Assembly: GCF_016195855.1 (NCBI RefSeq) | Contig: NZ_JACPYU010000012.1 | Coordinates: 182,434 to 246,433 of the forward strand | Direction: 5' to 3' | DNA from: Aquabacterium sp. | GTDB lineage: Bacteria > Pseudomonadota > Gammaproteobacteria > Burkholderiales > Burkholderiaceae_C | Length of the DNA stretch: 64,000 nt | Shown: piece after piece, positions 9,412-18,215 of the stretch | How positions within the stretch are numbered: the first letter of the stretch is position 1 | How the letters are laid out: each line of letters starts with the position of its first letter | Program-made: the position numbers and the translations under genes | Notes under the pieces: model-generated | Told to the model about the DNA's origin: nothing | Databases searched by the model: none | Seen by the model: only the letters and a program-made list of their open reading frames with translations

Positions 9412-9540
9412 GAGCATGACCTCCAACGGTGAGATGCGGCCTGCGCCCCCACGGACGCCCGGTCCACACAGGTGAATATGCTTCCCTTGCCTCTATTTCG
9501 GCGCACACCCGTGATACTTGAGGCCGTTACATCTTCATGT

Positions 9541-9581
9541 GAAAAAGCCACCAAACCGGAACGCATCCTGGTTTGGTGGCC
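9541..9581 (-). terminator. Rho-independent terminator after pilin copy 2
   Basis: On the minus strand a perfect 11-bp stem, GCCACCAAACC (9547-9557) with GGTTTGGTGGC (9570-9580), is followed by five T residues (9546-9542). It lies 23 bases past the stop of the 9604-9999 pilin. This would end most transcripts after the second pilin gene and implies a separate promoter for the third copy. Confidence 0.88.
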
Positions 9582-9603
9582 TGACCGGGCCGAGCAGCCT
9601 CGA

Positions 9604-9999
9604 TCAGTTGATCGTGCGGATGCCCGTGAAGGTCGCCGTCTTCGTGGCGTCGCTGGAGTCAGCCAGCGTGCAGGTCACAGCGGTGCCGGGGGGCGAGGCA
9701 ATGGCCGCGGCGGTCACGGTGTAGCCCGTCAACGGGGTCTGCATCAGGTTGCTCACGTCGGTGCAATTGGTGATGGCCACGCACTTGCCGGCAGCGGCGA
9801 CCTGGCTGTTGGCGGCGCAACCTGCGTAATTGATGGACATGGCGCTGTTGGCCGAGCCCGCCATGCCCTTGACGGCGGCGGTCTTGGCGTCGCCGCTCAA
9901 GTCGATGAACTTGGGCAGCGCGGTCGCGGCCAGGATACCCAGGATGACGATGACCACGATCAATTCGATCATGGTGAAGCCGGATTGATTGCGTTTCAT
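9604..9999 (-). CDS. mshA: MSHA-type major pilin, copy 2
   Basis: A 131-residue type IV prepilin with leader MKRNQSG and mature start [14 protein letters not shown]. The start at 9999 follows GAGGT by 7 bases; the frame extends further upstream but would put 28 non-leader residues in front. It differs from the copy at 9016-9411 at about nine positions over 131 (two in the leader). A strong terminator follows it, which is expected for an abundantly made pilin. Recent duplication or gene conversion between the two copies is likely. Confidence 0.93.
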   Translation of the reverse strand: MKRNQSGFTMIELIVVIVILGILAATALPKFIDLSGDAKTAAVKGMAGSANSAMSINYAGCAANSQVAAAGKCVAITNCTDVSNLMQTPLTGYTVTAAAIASPPGTAVTCTLADSSDATKTATFTGIRTIN

Positions 10000-10135
10000 A
10001 TCAATTACCTCGTAGATTGGCAAAGACCATTTCATGGCGCCGGTCGTGCAAGCCAGCGTTATCACAAATGCACGGTTGAACATCTTTTCGTCACGATCCA
10101 GCCTGGCTTTAGCCTTGCTGAAAAATTCTTTTAAA

Positions 10136-10546
10136 TCACGGATTGCCCGCAGAAATACCCGAGAACTGCAAGGTGTTGCCGGAGCTGATCTGGGTCACCG
10201 TGCAATTGCCCGTGCTGCCATTGGTGGTGGTCAGATCCGTGTGCGAGATGGTGTATTCGGTGGCGTCGATCGGTTGCACCAGCACGGCCACGATGTCATC
10301 GCAATAGCGCACCGTCTTGCACTTGTCGGCATTGGCGCCGCTGGTCGAGTTGGATGTCGCAGAGCAGCCGCCATAGTTCACCGTCATGGCCCCCGTCACC
10401 GTGGCCGTGATGCCCTTGAGCGCCGCGGACTTGGCGTCGCCCGACAAGTCCAGGAACTTGGGCAAGGCCACCGCGGCCAGGATGCCGAGGATGACAATGA
10501 CCACGATCAACTCGATCATCGTGAAGCCAAGTTGACGTCGCTTCAT
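10136..10546 (-). CDS. mshA: MSHA-type pilin, copy 1 (diverged)
   Basis: A 136-residue prepilin with leader MKRRQLG and mature start [27 protein letters not shown]. The first 50 or so residues match the other two copies closely, but the C-terminal domain is different ([19 protein letters not shown], then [10 protein letters not shown]). The start at 10546 is chosen from the leader; no good ribosome binding site is seen before it. It lies 107 bases after mshG and 136 bases before copy 2. It could be a second pilin subunit or an alternative major subunit. Confidence 0.9.
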   Translation of the reverse strand: MKRRQLGFTMIELIVVIVILGILAAVALPKFLDLSGDAKSAALKGITATVTGAMTVNYGGCSATSNSTSGANADKCKTVRYCDDIVAVLVQPIDATEYTISHTDLTTTNGSTGNCTVTQISSGNTLQFSGISAGNP

Positions 10547-10653
10547 GGCAGTCAGTCTGATGGTTTGTCTGGCGCCTGTGGGCTGATGACAAAACAATGT
10601 ATCGATCATTTGTGCACCATTTCACGCGAATTGAGCATGCTCTGGCTCCTTGA

Positions 10654-11898
10654 TCAGTGCTTCATGGCCGCGCTGCCCAGGTTCCACATCGGCAGGAACA
10701 CGCCCAGCGCCAGAATCAGGACCAGGCCGCCCATGAACACGATCAGGATGGGCTCGATCTGCTGCGACAGGGTCTTGAGCGAGTACTGCACCTCTTCGGT
10801 GTAGAGCTCGCCGACCTCTTCAAGCAACTCGTCGACCATGCCGGTTTCTTCACCAATGGCGATCATCTGCAGCACCATGGGCGTGAAGATGCCGGTGCTG
10901 GCAGCCGCACGGGCCAGGGTCTCGCCGCGCATGATGTGGTCGCGCATCTGATCGATCTGCTGCGTCAAATAGGCGTTGTCTGCCGTTTGCGCCACACCAA
11001 TCAGCGCCCGCTCCAGGGGCACCCCGCTTTTCAAGGACAGGGCAAAGGCCCGGGTGAAACGCGCCAGCGCAGCCTTGGTGACGATGTTGCCCACCACGGG
11101 CATGCGCAGCACCAGCCGATCCCAGACCAGCTTGCCTTCCGGCGTCTTGCTCCAGTAGCGCCAGCCAAAGAAGCTCGCCACGAAAAGCCCCAGGATGGTC
11201 CAGCCGTGCTGGATCGTGAAATTGGAGGTCGCCACCAGGATCTTGGTGGGCAGGGGCAATTCAGACCCCAGCGACTTGAACACGTTGGCAAAGGCCGGGA
11301 TCACCATGATGTTGATCACACCCAGGGCGCCCACCATGGCCATGACCACGAAGCTGGGGTAGCGCGTGGCCGACTTCACCTGCTGGCGCATGAAGAGCTC
11401 GAAACCAATGTGCTCGGACAGCCGCAGGAAAATCTCTTCCAGGCGGCCAGACGCCTCGCCCACCTTGACCATGGCCACGAAAAAACCATCGAACACCTTG
11501 GGGTGCTGGGCCATGCAGGCCGACAGCTCGACCCCGCCTTCCAGGTTGCGGCGCAGGTCCAGCAGCACATCCTTGAGCGTGGGGTTCTGCGTGGTTTCCT
11601 GCAGGCCCGCCAAGGCCCGCAGGATCGGCACGCCTGCCTTGAACAGCGTGTAGAGCTGCTTGGCAAACATCATCACGTCCATGGGCAAGATCTTGGGCTT
11701 CATGAACTCCGGCGTGGCCATGGCCCCGCTGGCGGCGCTGCCCGCATTGCTTGCGGTAACAGGGCCGTCTGGCGTGATCTTGAGCGGCACCAGGCCTTTG
11801 GCCTGAAGGTCACTGGCCAGCGACGAGGCTGATGCCGCGTCCTGCGTGCCCTGTATCGTGCCGTGCGGCCCCTTGGCCACATAGTTGAACCGACTCAT
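10654..11898 (-). CDS. mshG: MshG, GspF/PilC-type inner-membrane platform protein
   Basis: A 414-residue protein with two GspF domains (about residues 75-198 and 280-400) and three hydrophobic segments, the last near the C-terminus (PILIVFMGGLVLILALGVFLP). It is the inner-membrane platform that couples the MshE ATPase to pilin insertion. The N-terminal FNYVAKGPHGTIQGTQDAAS segment is typical of the family. The start overlaps the mshE stop by 4 bases. The first pilin gene follows 107 bases later. Confidence 0.93.
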   Translation of the reverse strand: MSRFNYVAKGPHGTIQGTQDAASASSLASDLQAKGLVPLKITPDGPVTASNAGSAASGAMATPEFMKPKILPMDVMMFAKQLYTLFKAGVPILRALAGLQETTQNPTLKDVLLDLRRNLEGGVELSACMAQHPKVFDGFFVAMVKVGEASGRLEEIFLRLSEHIGFELFMRQQVKSATRYPSFVVMAMVGALGVINIMVIPAFANVFKSLGSELPLPTKILVATSNFTIQHGWTILGLFVASFFGWRYWSKTPEGKLVWDRLVLRMPVVGNIVTKAALARFTRAFALSLKSGVPLERALIGVAQTADNAYLTQQIDQMRDHIMRGETLARAAASTGIFTPMVLQMIAIGEETGMVDELLEEVGELYTEEVQYSLKTLSQQIEPILIVFMGGLVLILALGVFLPMWNLGSAAMKH

Positions 11899-13604
11899 TC
11901 GTCGACCTCGGCACTGACACGCATGGCTTCATCGACCGTGGTGCGACCCTGCACCACCAGCCTGGCCGCGTCGCGGCGCAAGGTGTGCCCGGCCATGTGC
12001 GTGCGCGCGGCCTTGGCGAACACGCCTGGCTCAGGGTGGTTGAGCGCATCGATCAGGCCCAGGTTCATTTCCAGGAACTCGTACACACCGGAGCGGCCTT
12101 TGAAGCCCGAGTGGTTGCAGTCGGGGCAACCCTTGCCAAACTTGTAGGTGGCGTTGTCGGCCTCCGCGCCCAGCAGGCTGCGCAGCCAGGTGTGCTCCTG
12201 AGGCGTCGGCTCATGCGACACGGCACAGGCCTGGCACAAGGTGCGCACCAGGCGCTGCGCCACCACCAGCTGCAGCGAGAGCGCCACCATCCAGCGTGGC
12301 ACGCCCATGTCGATCAGGCGGGCGGGCGTCGAGGCCGCGTCATTGGTGTGCAAGGTGGACAAGACCAGGTGGCCGGTCATGGCCGCACGCAGGCCGATCT
12401 CGGCCGTGGCCTTGTCGCGGATTTCGCCCACCAGGATGACGTCCGGGTCCTGACGCAAGGCGGCGCGCAGCACGCGGTCAAAGCCCAGGTCGATCTTCTC
12501 CATCACCTGCACCTGGTTCAGGCCGGGCAGGCGGTATTCCACCGGGTCTTCCACGGTGATGATCTTGCGCTCGGTGCTGTTCAAGGCATTGAGCGCGCCA
12601 TACAGGGTCGTGGTCTTGCCGCTACCGGTCGGGCCGGTGACCAGGATCATGCCGCTGGGCTTGTCGATGGCGCGACGCAGCGCAGCCAGCATCGGCTGCG
12701 GCATCTTCATCTTGTCCAGATCCAGCATGCCCGAGCTCTGACTGAGCAAACGCATCACCACGGATTCGCCGTACTGCGCCGGCATCGTCGAGATACGGAT
12801 GTCCACCGTGCCGTCCTTGAGGCGCACGGCAAAGCGGCCGTCCTGCGGCAGGCGTTTCTCCGAGATGTCCAGGCCCGACATCAGCTTCAGGCGAAGCGCC
12901 ACCGCGCTGGAGATCTTGGCATCGGCTTCGGTCTGCACATGCAGCACACCGTCGATGCGAAAACGGATGCGCAGCTGCTTTTCCTGCGGCTCGATGTGGA
13001 TGTCGGACGCGCGCAGGCGCAGCGCCTGCTCGAACACCGAGTACAGCAGGCGCACCACGGGCGCGTCTTCATTGCTGGTCGAGTCCACGCCCAGCAGGTC
13101 GCCCAGGTCAGACTCCGTGCCGGCCAGCTCGGTGGTCAGCTCACGCGCCAGGCCTTCGATCTCTTCGGTGCTGTGGTAGACACGGTCCAGCGCGGCGTTG
13201 AGGTGCGTCTCGGTGATGACGGCCAGGTCGATGCTGCGCTTGAGCAGGCGGCCGATCTCGTCGAACGCGTAGATGTCGGTCGGGTCGGCCATGCCCACCA
13301 TCAGGCCGCTGGGGGGGTCGTCCAGCACGATGGCGTGCATGCGTCGGGCATGGGCCTCGGGCAGCAACTGCGCCAGCTCGGGCCGCAAAGGGAAATGCGC
13401 CAGGTCGATATAGGGCGCGCGCAACTGGCGCGCCACGGCCTTGGCGATCTGGGCTTCGGTGATCCAGCCGTGGTCAACCAGCACCTGGCCGAGCTTGCGG
13501 CCACTGCCGCGCTGCTCCCCCAGGGCCTGGTTCAACTGCTCTTCGGTGACCAGCTTGTCCTGGACAAGCAAGTCCCCCAGCCTGAATTTCTGTGGGCGTG
13601 ACAT
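11895..13604 (-). CDS. mshE: MshE, pilus extension ATPase with c-di-GMP-type N-terminus
   Basis: A 569-residue GspE/PilB ATPase. The N-terminal 60 residues contain two RLG/KLG-xx-LV repeats (FRLGDLLVQDKLVTEEQLNQ and a second starting RKLGQVLVDHG), the pattern of the MshEN domain that binds c-di-GMP in known MshE proteins. The Walker A sequence GPTGSGKTTT is at about residues 322-331, followed by the Asp and His boxes (VEDPVEY, TLHTNDA). A CxxC pair upstream and a zinc-type CQAC...CPDC pattern near the C-terminus are present. It powers MSHA pilin polymerisation. It overlaps mshG by 4 bases and follows mshL by 12. Confidence 0.95.
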   Translation of the reverse strand: MSRPQKFRLGDLLVQDKLVTEEQLNQALGEQRGSGRKLGQVLVDHGWITEAQIAKAVARQLRAPYIDLAHFPLRPELAQLLPEAHARRMHAIVLDDPPSGLMVGMADPTDIYAFDEIGRLLKRSIDLAVITETHLNAALDRVYHSTEEIEGLARELTTELAGTESDLGDLLGVDSTSNEDAPVVRLLYSVFEQALRLRASDIHIEPQEKQLRIRFRIDGVLHVQTEADAKISSAVALRLKLMSGLDISEKRLPQDGRFAVRLKDGTVDIRISTMPAQYGESVVMRLLSQSSGMLDLDKMKMPQPMLAALRRAIDKPSGMILVTGPTGSGKTTTLYGALNALNSTERKIITVEDPVEYRLPGLNQVQVMEKIDLGFDRVLRAALRQDPDVILVGEIRDKATAEIGLRAAMTGHLVLSTLHTNDAASTPARLIDMGVPRWMVALSLQLVVAQRLVRTLCQACAVSHEPTPQEHTWLRSLLGAEADNATYKFGKGCPDCNHSGFKGRSGVYEFLEMNLGLIDALNHPEPGVFAKAARTHMAGHTLRRDAARLVVQGRTTVDEAMRVSAEVDE

Positions 13605-13616
13605 GGTGCTGCCCCT

Positions 13617-15308
13617 TTAGTTGGACGCGGTTTCCTGATCAAGCAGCGGCGTCGCGGGCACGACCGGGCTTGCGCCGGGGTTGTCATCCGTGATCACGGT
13701 GGGCTTGATCAGGATGACCAGCTCGCGCTTGACGTTGCTGCTGGACTTGTAGCGAAACAGGTTGCCCACCACAGGGGCGTCGCTCAAGACCGGCAAGCCC
13801 GCTGTGCTGTTGCTGCCCGACTGCTGCATCAGGCCACCGATGGCCACGATCTGGCCATCGCGCACGCGCACCATGCTGTCGGTCTCGTTGATTGAAATCG
13901 CCACACCGGGCACCTGGTATGTGCCCGCATCGCCCAGTGTCAGCGACAGGTTCTTGGTGGTGGCCACGCTGATGGCCGGGTGCACATGCAACATCACCGT
14001 GCCGGTGTCGTCGATCTGAGGGGTGACGTCCAGCGAGATGCCGCTGAAATAGGTCTTGGTGCCCACCGTCGGCGAGTTCACGGTGTTGCCGTTGCCCGAG
14101 GTCGTGACGTTGTTGGTCACCGAGGTCACAAAGGTGTCGTCGCTGCCCACCTTCAGCACGGCCTTCTGGTTGTTGAGCGCGGCAATGCGAGGGCTGGAGA
14201 GCACCTGCACATTGCCCTGCGTTTCCAGGAAGGACAGCAAGGCGGCAAAGTTGGGCGTCTGGATGGCCAGGCCATAGAAGCCCTTGCCCGCGGCCGAGGA
14301 GCTCACGCCGGTGCCCGGTGTGACCGACACATTGCTGTTGCTCAGCAAGGTACTGGTCAAGGTGGTGCCGGGCGCCATGTTGATCAGGCCGGCATGGCCG
14401 TCAATGCCTTGCGAGCGGAAGGCGCCCCAGTTGATGCCCGTCTCCGAGCCCTTGGACAACTGCACCTCGACGATCTTGGCTTCCAGCATGACCTGGCGCT
14501 CGATGGTGACCTGCACAGCACGCAGGTACTCCGTGACCTGGCGCAATTCTGCCGGCGTCGCCCGCACCAGGATCACGCCGGCACCGGGGTTCATCGTCAC
14601 GCTGCGGCCATCCTTGCTGCCGATCATCGAGGTCAGCGAATCGCTCACATCCTTCCAGAAATCGGCATCCGAGGTCGTGCGCACCGATGAGGTCAGGCTG
14701 TTACCGCCAGAGCCCGATGCACCAGGGGTCGTGCTTGTGCCTGTTGTCGAGCCGCTGCCCGCATTGGCTCCTGAGGCATTGGCCTGCGCCGCCGAAGAGA
14801 TGCTCAGCTCGGACGAGCCCACGCGGCGCCCAGGCAGGTAGTTGATGCGGTAAAGGCGCGTCTGAACCGTGTTCGAGGAGATGAACACGCGGTTGCCCGT
14901 GATGCGGTAGTCGTAGCCATACATCTCGCGCAGGGTGTCCAGCGCTTCGTGCATGGTCGTGTTCCTCAAGGTCAGGCTGATCGCGCCAGACAGATCGGGC
15001 GGCACCAGCATGTTGTAGTTGCTGCCTGAGCCAATCTGCGCGAAGACCTGGGCGGCCGGCGCATTGCGCACCGCGATGTCGAAACGGGTCTCGCCAGGGC
15101 GTGTGCTGGGTACGCCTCCAGCGGGCGGCCGCGCCTGCAACTCCGATTGCATCTGGCGCAGGCTCAGGCTGGTGCTCATGCGGCCCGCCAGCGCAAACGA
15201 GTCAGCACCTCCAGCCTGGTCATCCATATTGGCGGCATAGGTGCTCCCCCAACCGGCCATGCTCAAGCCCAAAACCAAGGCGCGCTGGATTGTGTGCAAT
15301 GACTTCAT
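13617..15308 (-). CDS. mshL: MshL, outer-membrane secretin
   Basis: A 563-residue secretin with an N-terminal signal, an STN domain (about residues 80-150, FDIAVRNAPAAQVFAQIG...), a Gly/Ser/Thr-rich linker (about 175-210) and a C-terminal secretin domain containing GVAISINETDSMVRVRDGQ and VPVLSDAPVVGNLF-like sequence. It forms the gated outer-membrane pore for the MSHA pilus. The start overlaps mshK by 4 bases. The upstream signal region (ALVLGLSMAGWGSTYAA) suggests Sec export. Confidence 0.93.
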   Translation of the reverse strand: MKSLHTIQRALVLGLSMAGWGSTYAANMDDQAGGADSFALAGRMSTSLSLRQMQSELQARPPAGGVPSTRPGETRFDIAVRNAPAAQVFAQIGSGSNYNMLVPPDLSGAISLTLRNTTMHEALDTLREMYGYDYRITGNRVFISSNTVQTRLYRINYLPGRRVGSSELSISSAAQANASGANAGSGSTTGTSTTPGASGSGGNSLTSSVRTTSDADFWKDVSDSLTSMIGSKDGRSVTMNPGAGVILVRATPAELRQVTEYLRAVQVTIERQVMLEAKIVEVQLSKGSETGINWGAFRSQGIDGHAGLINMAPGTTLTSTLLSNSNVSVTPGTGVSSSAAGKGFYGLAIQTPNFAALLSFLETQGNVQVLSSPRIAALNNQKAVLKVGSDDTFVTSVTNNVTTSGNGNTVNSPTVGTKTYFSGISLDVTPQIDDTGTVMLHVHPAISVATTKNLSLTLGDAGTYQVPGVAISINETDSMVRVRDGQIVAIGGLMQQSGSNSTAGLPVLSDAPVVGNLFRYKSSSNVKRELVILIKPTVITDDNPGASPVVPATPLLDQETASN

Positions 15309-15793
15309 TTCTTGTCCTTTCGTCCGCGCTTGGCGGCACGGGCCGGCGCCCTGCTTTGATCGATCACGTCTGGCAGCTTCAGCCGCCGGGCACCTGCCGG
15401 GCCCTTGAGTTCCACGGTGTCATGCGTGATGGACACGACGGTCATGCCGCGCACCTTGTCACCCACCTTGACGACCTCATCGCCCACCACAGCGACGCCC
15501 TCACCATTGCCCAGATTGATGCGGATCCCGGTAAGGGCCAGTGCCTTGGCCTCGGCAGCCGCCTCGGCGGCCGCTGCACTTGCCGCGGAGGCGGCCGCTA
15601 CTGCCGCCGCTGCCGCAGCGGCATCATCGGCAGACGCACCGCCGCCGCCAAACTGACGGGCCAACACGCCGGGTGGCGGCTTGGTCGGGTCCCCCACGCC
15701 ACGCAGATCCGGCTCACCGGAGACCGCCGCCAAGGGCAGCAGGGCCATCAGCCCCAGCAACACATTCACGCAGCCGCGCGCAGGGTGTCTCAT
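15305..15793 (-). CDS. mshK: MshK-like periplasmic pilus-assembly protein
   Basis: A 162-residue protein with an N-terminal signal or anchor (VLLGLMALLPLAAVSG), then LRGVGDPTKPPPGVL, an Ala-rich helix (about residues 55-85) and a C-terminal beta domain with LTGIRINLGNGEGVAVVGDEVVKVGDKV. The C-terminal part resembles the homology region of GspC/PilP proteins that bind secretins. Its position between mshJ and mshL, with 4-base overlaps on both sides, supports a link between inner membrane and secretin. The Lys/Arg-rich tail (ARAAKRGRKDKK) is unusual. Confidence 0.75.
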   Translation of the reverse strand: MRHPARGCVNVLLGLMALLPLAAVSGEPDLRGVGDPTKPPPGVLARQFGGGGASADDAAAAAAAVAAASAASAAAAEAAAEAKALALTGIRINLGNGEGVAVVGDEVVKVGDKVRGMTVVSITHDTVELKGPAGARRLKLPDVIDQSRAPARAAKRGRKDKK

Positions 15794-16485
15794 GGCGAGA
15801 TCTCCAGGGCATCCCGATCAGGGCTAAAGGTGTGAACCTGCAGCGTCAAGATCACCGTCCCGATGTCGTTGGTCTTGAGGGTCAGGTTGTCCCACAACAG
15901 CTTGCGGGGCAAAGCCTCCACACTGCGCAGCCAGGTCAGGACTTCAATGAAACTGCCCGACACCGCCACTTCCATGCTCTGTCGGTACAACATCGATTGG
16001 GACAGGGCCACGCCTGGCACGGGCGCAAACTTCACGTCTTCGGGCGGCAAGGTTCGCATGTTCACCAACTGCAGGCGCCCGTTCTGAACCAGCAAGCCTT
16101 CCAGCAGGCTGCGCATCTCGCGCGCCGAAATCAACATGGCCTGCTGTTGGGCCAGGGCCTGCTTGCTGCGCTCGATGCGCTCCTTGATGCGCGTGATCTC
16201 CTGCTTGGCCTCGGCCTCCTTGAGGGCCATGTCCTGCTTGCGGCGCTGGGTCTCGAGCACCAGTGCATCGCGGTCCATATTGGCCGCCTTGCTGCGTTTG
16301 CTGGCCTCGTTGAACTGGCGGAACGAAGGGGTCATCAAGACCGAATCGAGCAAGAACCAGATCATGGCCACCACCGCCACGATGATCAGGCGGCGCTCGT
16401 TGAGCAGGCGCGCATCAAACAAGCGACGGCCCTGCCGCCAGCGCGTCTGGATCAAGGGCACCATGGAGCGAAACAGTGCTGTCAT
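15790..16485 (-). CDS. mshJ: MshJ-like PilO-type alignment protein
   Basis: A 231-residue single-pass membrane protein. A cytoplasmic segment precedes a helix (RLIIVAVVAMIWFLLDSVLM, about residues 31-50), followed by a long charged coiled coil (about 55-120) and a small globular domain. This is the architecture of MshJ, PilO and GspM proteins, which connect platform and secretin. It overlaps mshI and mshK by 4 bases each. Identification rests largely on architecture and order. Confidence 0.78.
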   Translation of the reverse strand: MTALFRSMVPLIQTRWRQGRRLFDARLLNERRLIIVAVVAMIWFLLDSVLMTPSFRQFNEASKRSKAANMDRDALVLETQRRKQDMALKEAEAKQEITRIKERIERSKQALAQQQAMLISAREMRSLLEGLLVQNGRLQLVNMRTLPPEDVKFAPVPGVALSQSMLYRQSMEVAVSGSFIEVLTWLRSVEALPRKLLWDNLTLKTNDIGTVILTLQVHTFSPDRDALEISP

Positions 16486-18098
16486 TTCCCGTGCGCCTCT
16501 TTGTTCGCTTCCTCGGCAACCCGACGCACGGCCCGCAGCGCGGCTTCGCGTGTGGTCGTATCGCCCTGGTCCTTGCGGATGCCCTTGAGGGTGAACTGCA
16601 CGACGCCATCCGTCATGCCGCCGCCAGCCTCCATGGCGTTCATTTCAAGCTGGGCAAAACGACGCCCCTTGAAACGCTCTTCAACCCCCAGCTTCTGCAG
16701 GTAGTTGGGCAGGGCGGACACGTTGACGGTTCGCCCCGTCAACACGATGTCGCTGCCATCGCCAAACACGCTCAAGCCTGTGATCCACACGCCCGGATAG
16801 GTCTGACGGCCCAAGGCCATCAGGTAGTCCGAGTAGCCTTGCGAGGCCCAGATCATGCTGCCTTGCAGGGCATCCTGCACCTGGCGCTGCTGGGCTTCCT
16901 TCTGACGCAGGCTCTCCAGCTCTTTCACCGTCGGCGAAGCGGGGTTCGCCGCAGCGGCCATGCGCAAGACATTGATTTCCTGCTCGATGCCCGCAGCACG
17001 CATGTTGAGGGTGCTCGCAGCTGCCCGCAGCCCCAGCCCCGTCACCAGCCCCAGGCCCAACACGCCTGCGGCCACGCGCACGCCCAACAAGGCACCCCAC
17101 GGCGGGGCCTGGCCCAGCACGCTGTTGGGGTCCAGCAGTTGCAGCTGCATCCGTTCGGCAAAATTGGGATGCGCCCTCAGCGCAGCACCCAGCACACACA
17201 GCTCGCTGAAGTTGGGGCTTTGCGCCACGATGTCCGCCCGCTCGCCCAGCTGGTCCAGGTCGAACCACAGGCGCAGATCCAGTGCGGTCAAAGGCACGTA
17301 AATCAGCTCGGAGAGCATCTCCAGCGCGCCCTCGCCGCAGCCCGGCGGCAAGGCCACCGTCATGGCCGAGAGATGGACCTGGCTGTGCATGCGCTCGAAG
17401 GTGTCGACCGTGCGCAGGATTTCCAGCGCAGCCCGGCTGAGCGCCGCACCACGCGTTTCGTCATCGCCCGTCACGGCAGACAGCGTCACCTCGATGTGGC
17501 GCGCCATCAGCAACTCGCCTTTGAGCGTGATGACCAACATGCCGTGCGTCTCGCCAAACACCATCAGCGCGTGGGCCTTCTCGCCGTCTTCGGCCAGCCC
17601 ACACAGGTTGCGCAGGGCCGTTTCAGGCACATCCAGCGCGGTCCAGCTCAGGCCCAGGTCGTCGGCGGCCAGCTCCACCGTCGTGTAGTCCACGCGGGGC
17701 ACCAGAAAGCTCATCACGGCGCTGTTGCTGCGCAAGGTGCTTTGGGGCACCCCCAGCACGTCCAGCACGGCATCTTCAACCGGGAAGTCGACCTGCTCCT
17801 TGAGGTGCCAGCGCATGGCGTCGCGCCAATCCGCTTGCGGCACATCGGGCGTGTCGGTGGCGAGCATGCGGTAGTGCTGGCGGCTGAGCACGCCCACCAG
17901 CGAGCAGCCCCGCAGCCGCTTGGCGGCCTGCAGGGCGCGCAGGCCGGCGCCGACGCCTTCGGCCTCGCCCTGCCACAGCCAGTTCACGCACGGCCGCCCC
18001 TCGGGGGTGTACACCACTTGCGCAGCGTGCACGGCCGATCCCTCCTGGATCGTGGTGACCCATTGCGAACCATCATGTGACTGGCGTCGAAAAAGCAT
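16482..18098 (-). CDS. mshI: MshI-like PilM/PilN-type protein
   Basis: A 538-residue protein. The N-terminal 300 residues resemble the actin-like PilM/MshI domain. A membrane helix follows (ALLGVRVAAGVLGLGLVTGLGL, about residues 355-377), then a coiled coil and a PilN-like periplasmic domain ending in VQFTLKGIRK. It is therefore a PilM-PilN-like fusion, as in other MshI proteins with long C-termini. The start has GGAG six bases upstream. It is the first gene of the cluster on the minus strand, so the operon promoter should lie between 18099 and about 18165. Confidence 0.82.
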   Translation of the reverse strand: MLFRRQSHDGSQWVTTIQEGSAVHAAQVVYTPEGRPCVNWLWQGEAEGVGAGLRALQAAKRLRGCSLVGVLSRQHYRMLATDTPDVPQADWRDAMRWHLKEQVDFPVEDAVLDVLGVPQSTLRSNSAVMSFLVPRVDYTTVELAADDLGLSWTALDVPETALRNLCGLAEDGEKAHALMVFGETHGMLVITLKGELLMARHIEVTLSAVTGDDETRGAALSRAALEILRTVDTFERMHSQVHLSAMTVALPPGCGEGALEMLSELIYVPLTALDLRLWFDLDQLGERADIVAQSPNFSELCVLGAALRAHPNFAERMQLQLLDPNSVLGQAPPWGALLGVRVAAGVLGLGLVTGLGLRAAASTLNMRAAGIEQEINVLRMAAAANPASPTVKELESLRQKEAQQRQVQDALQGSMIWASQGYSDYLMALGRQTYPGVWITGLSVFGDGSDIVLTGRTVNVSALPNYLQKLGVEERFKGRRFAQLEMNAMEAGGGMTDGVVQFTLKGIRKDQGDTTTREAALRAVRRVAEEANKEAHGK

Positions 18099-18165
18099 TC
18101 CGCACTCCGAGACTCTTACATCGGAATGCTGACAGAAGGGATTCCACCAAGTGGAAGGAATAAAG

Positions 18166-18215
18166 GCGGGTTCGTGTCGTATTTCTCGGAAGCTGGTTCC
18201 GAGGAACGAACCCGC
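18166..18215 (-). terminator. Long hairpin right after the DUF1631 stop
   Basis: GCGGGTTCGT (18166-18175) pairs perfectly with ACGAACCCGC (18206-18215), and inside it CTCGGAA pairs with TTCCGAG. The hairpin starts one base past the DUF1631 stop codon. On the minus strand it is followed by CTTTATT, a moderate T-tract. It likely ends the secDF-DUF1631 transcript before the msh operon. Confidence 0.7.
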
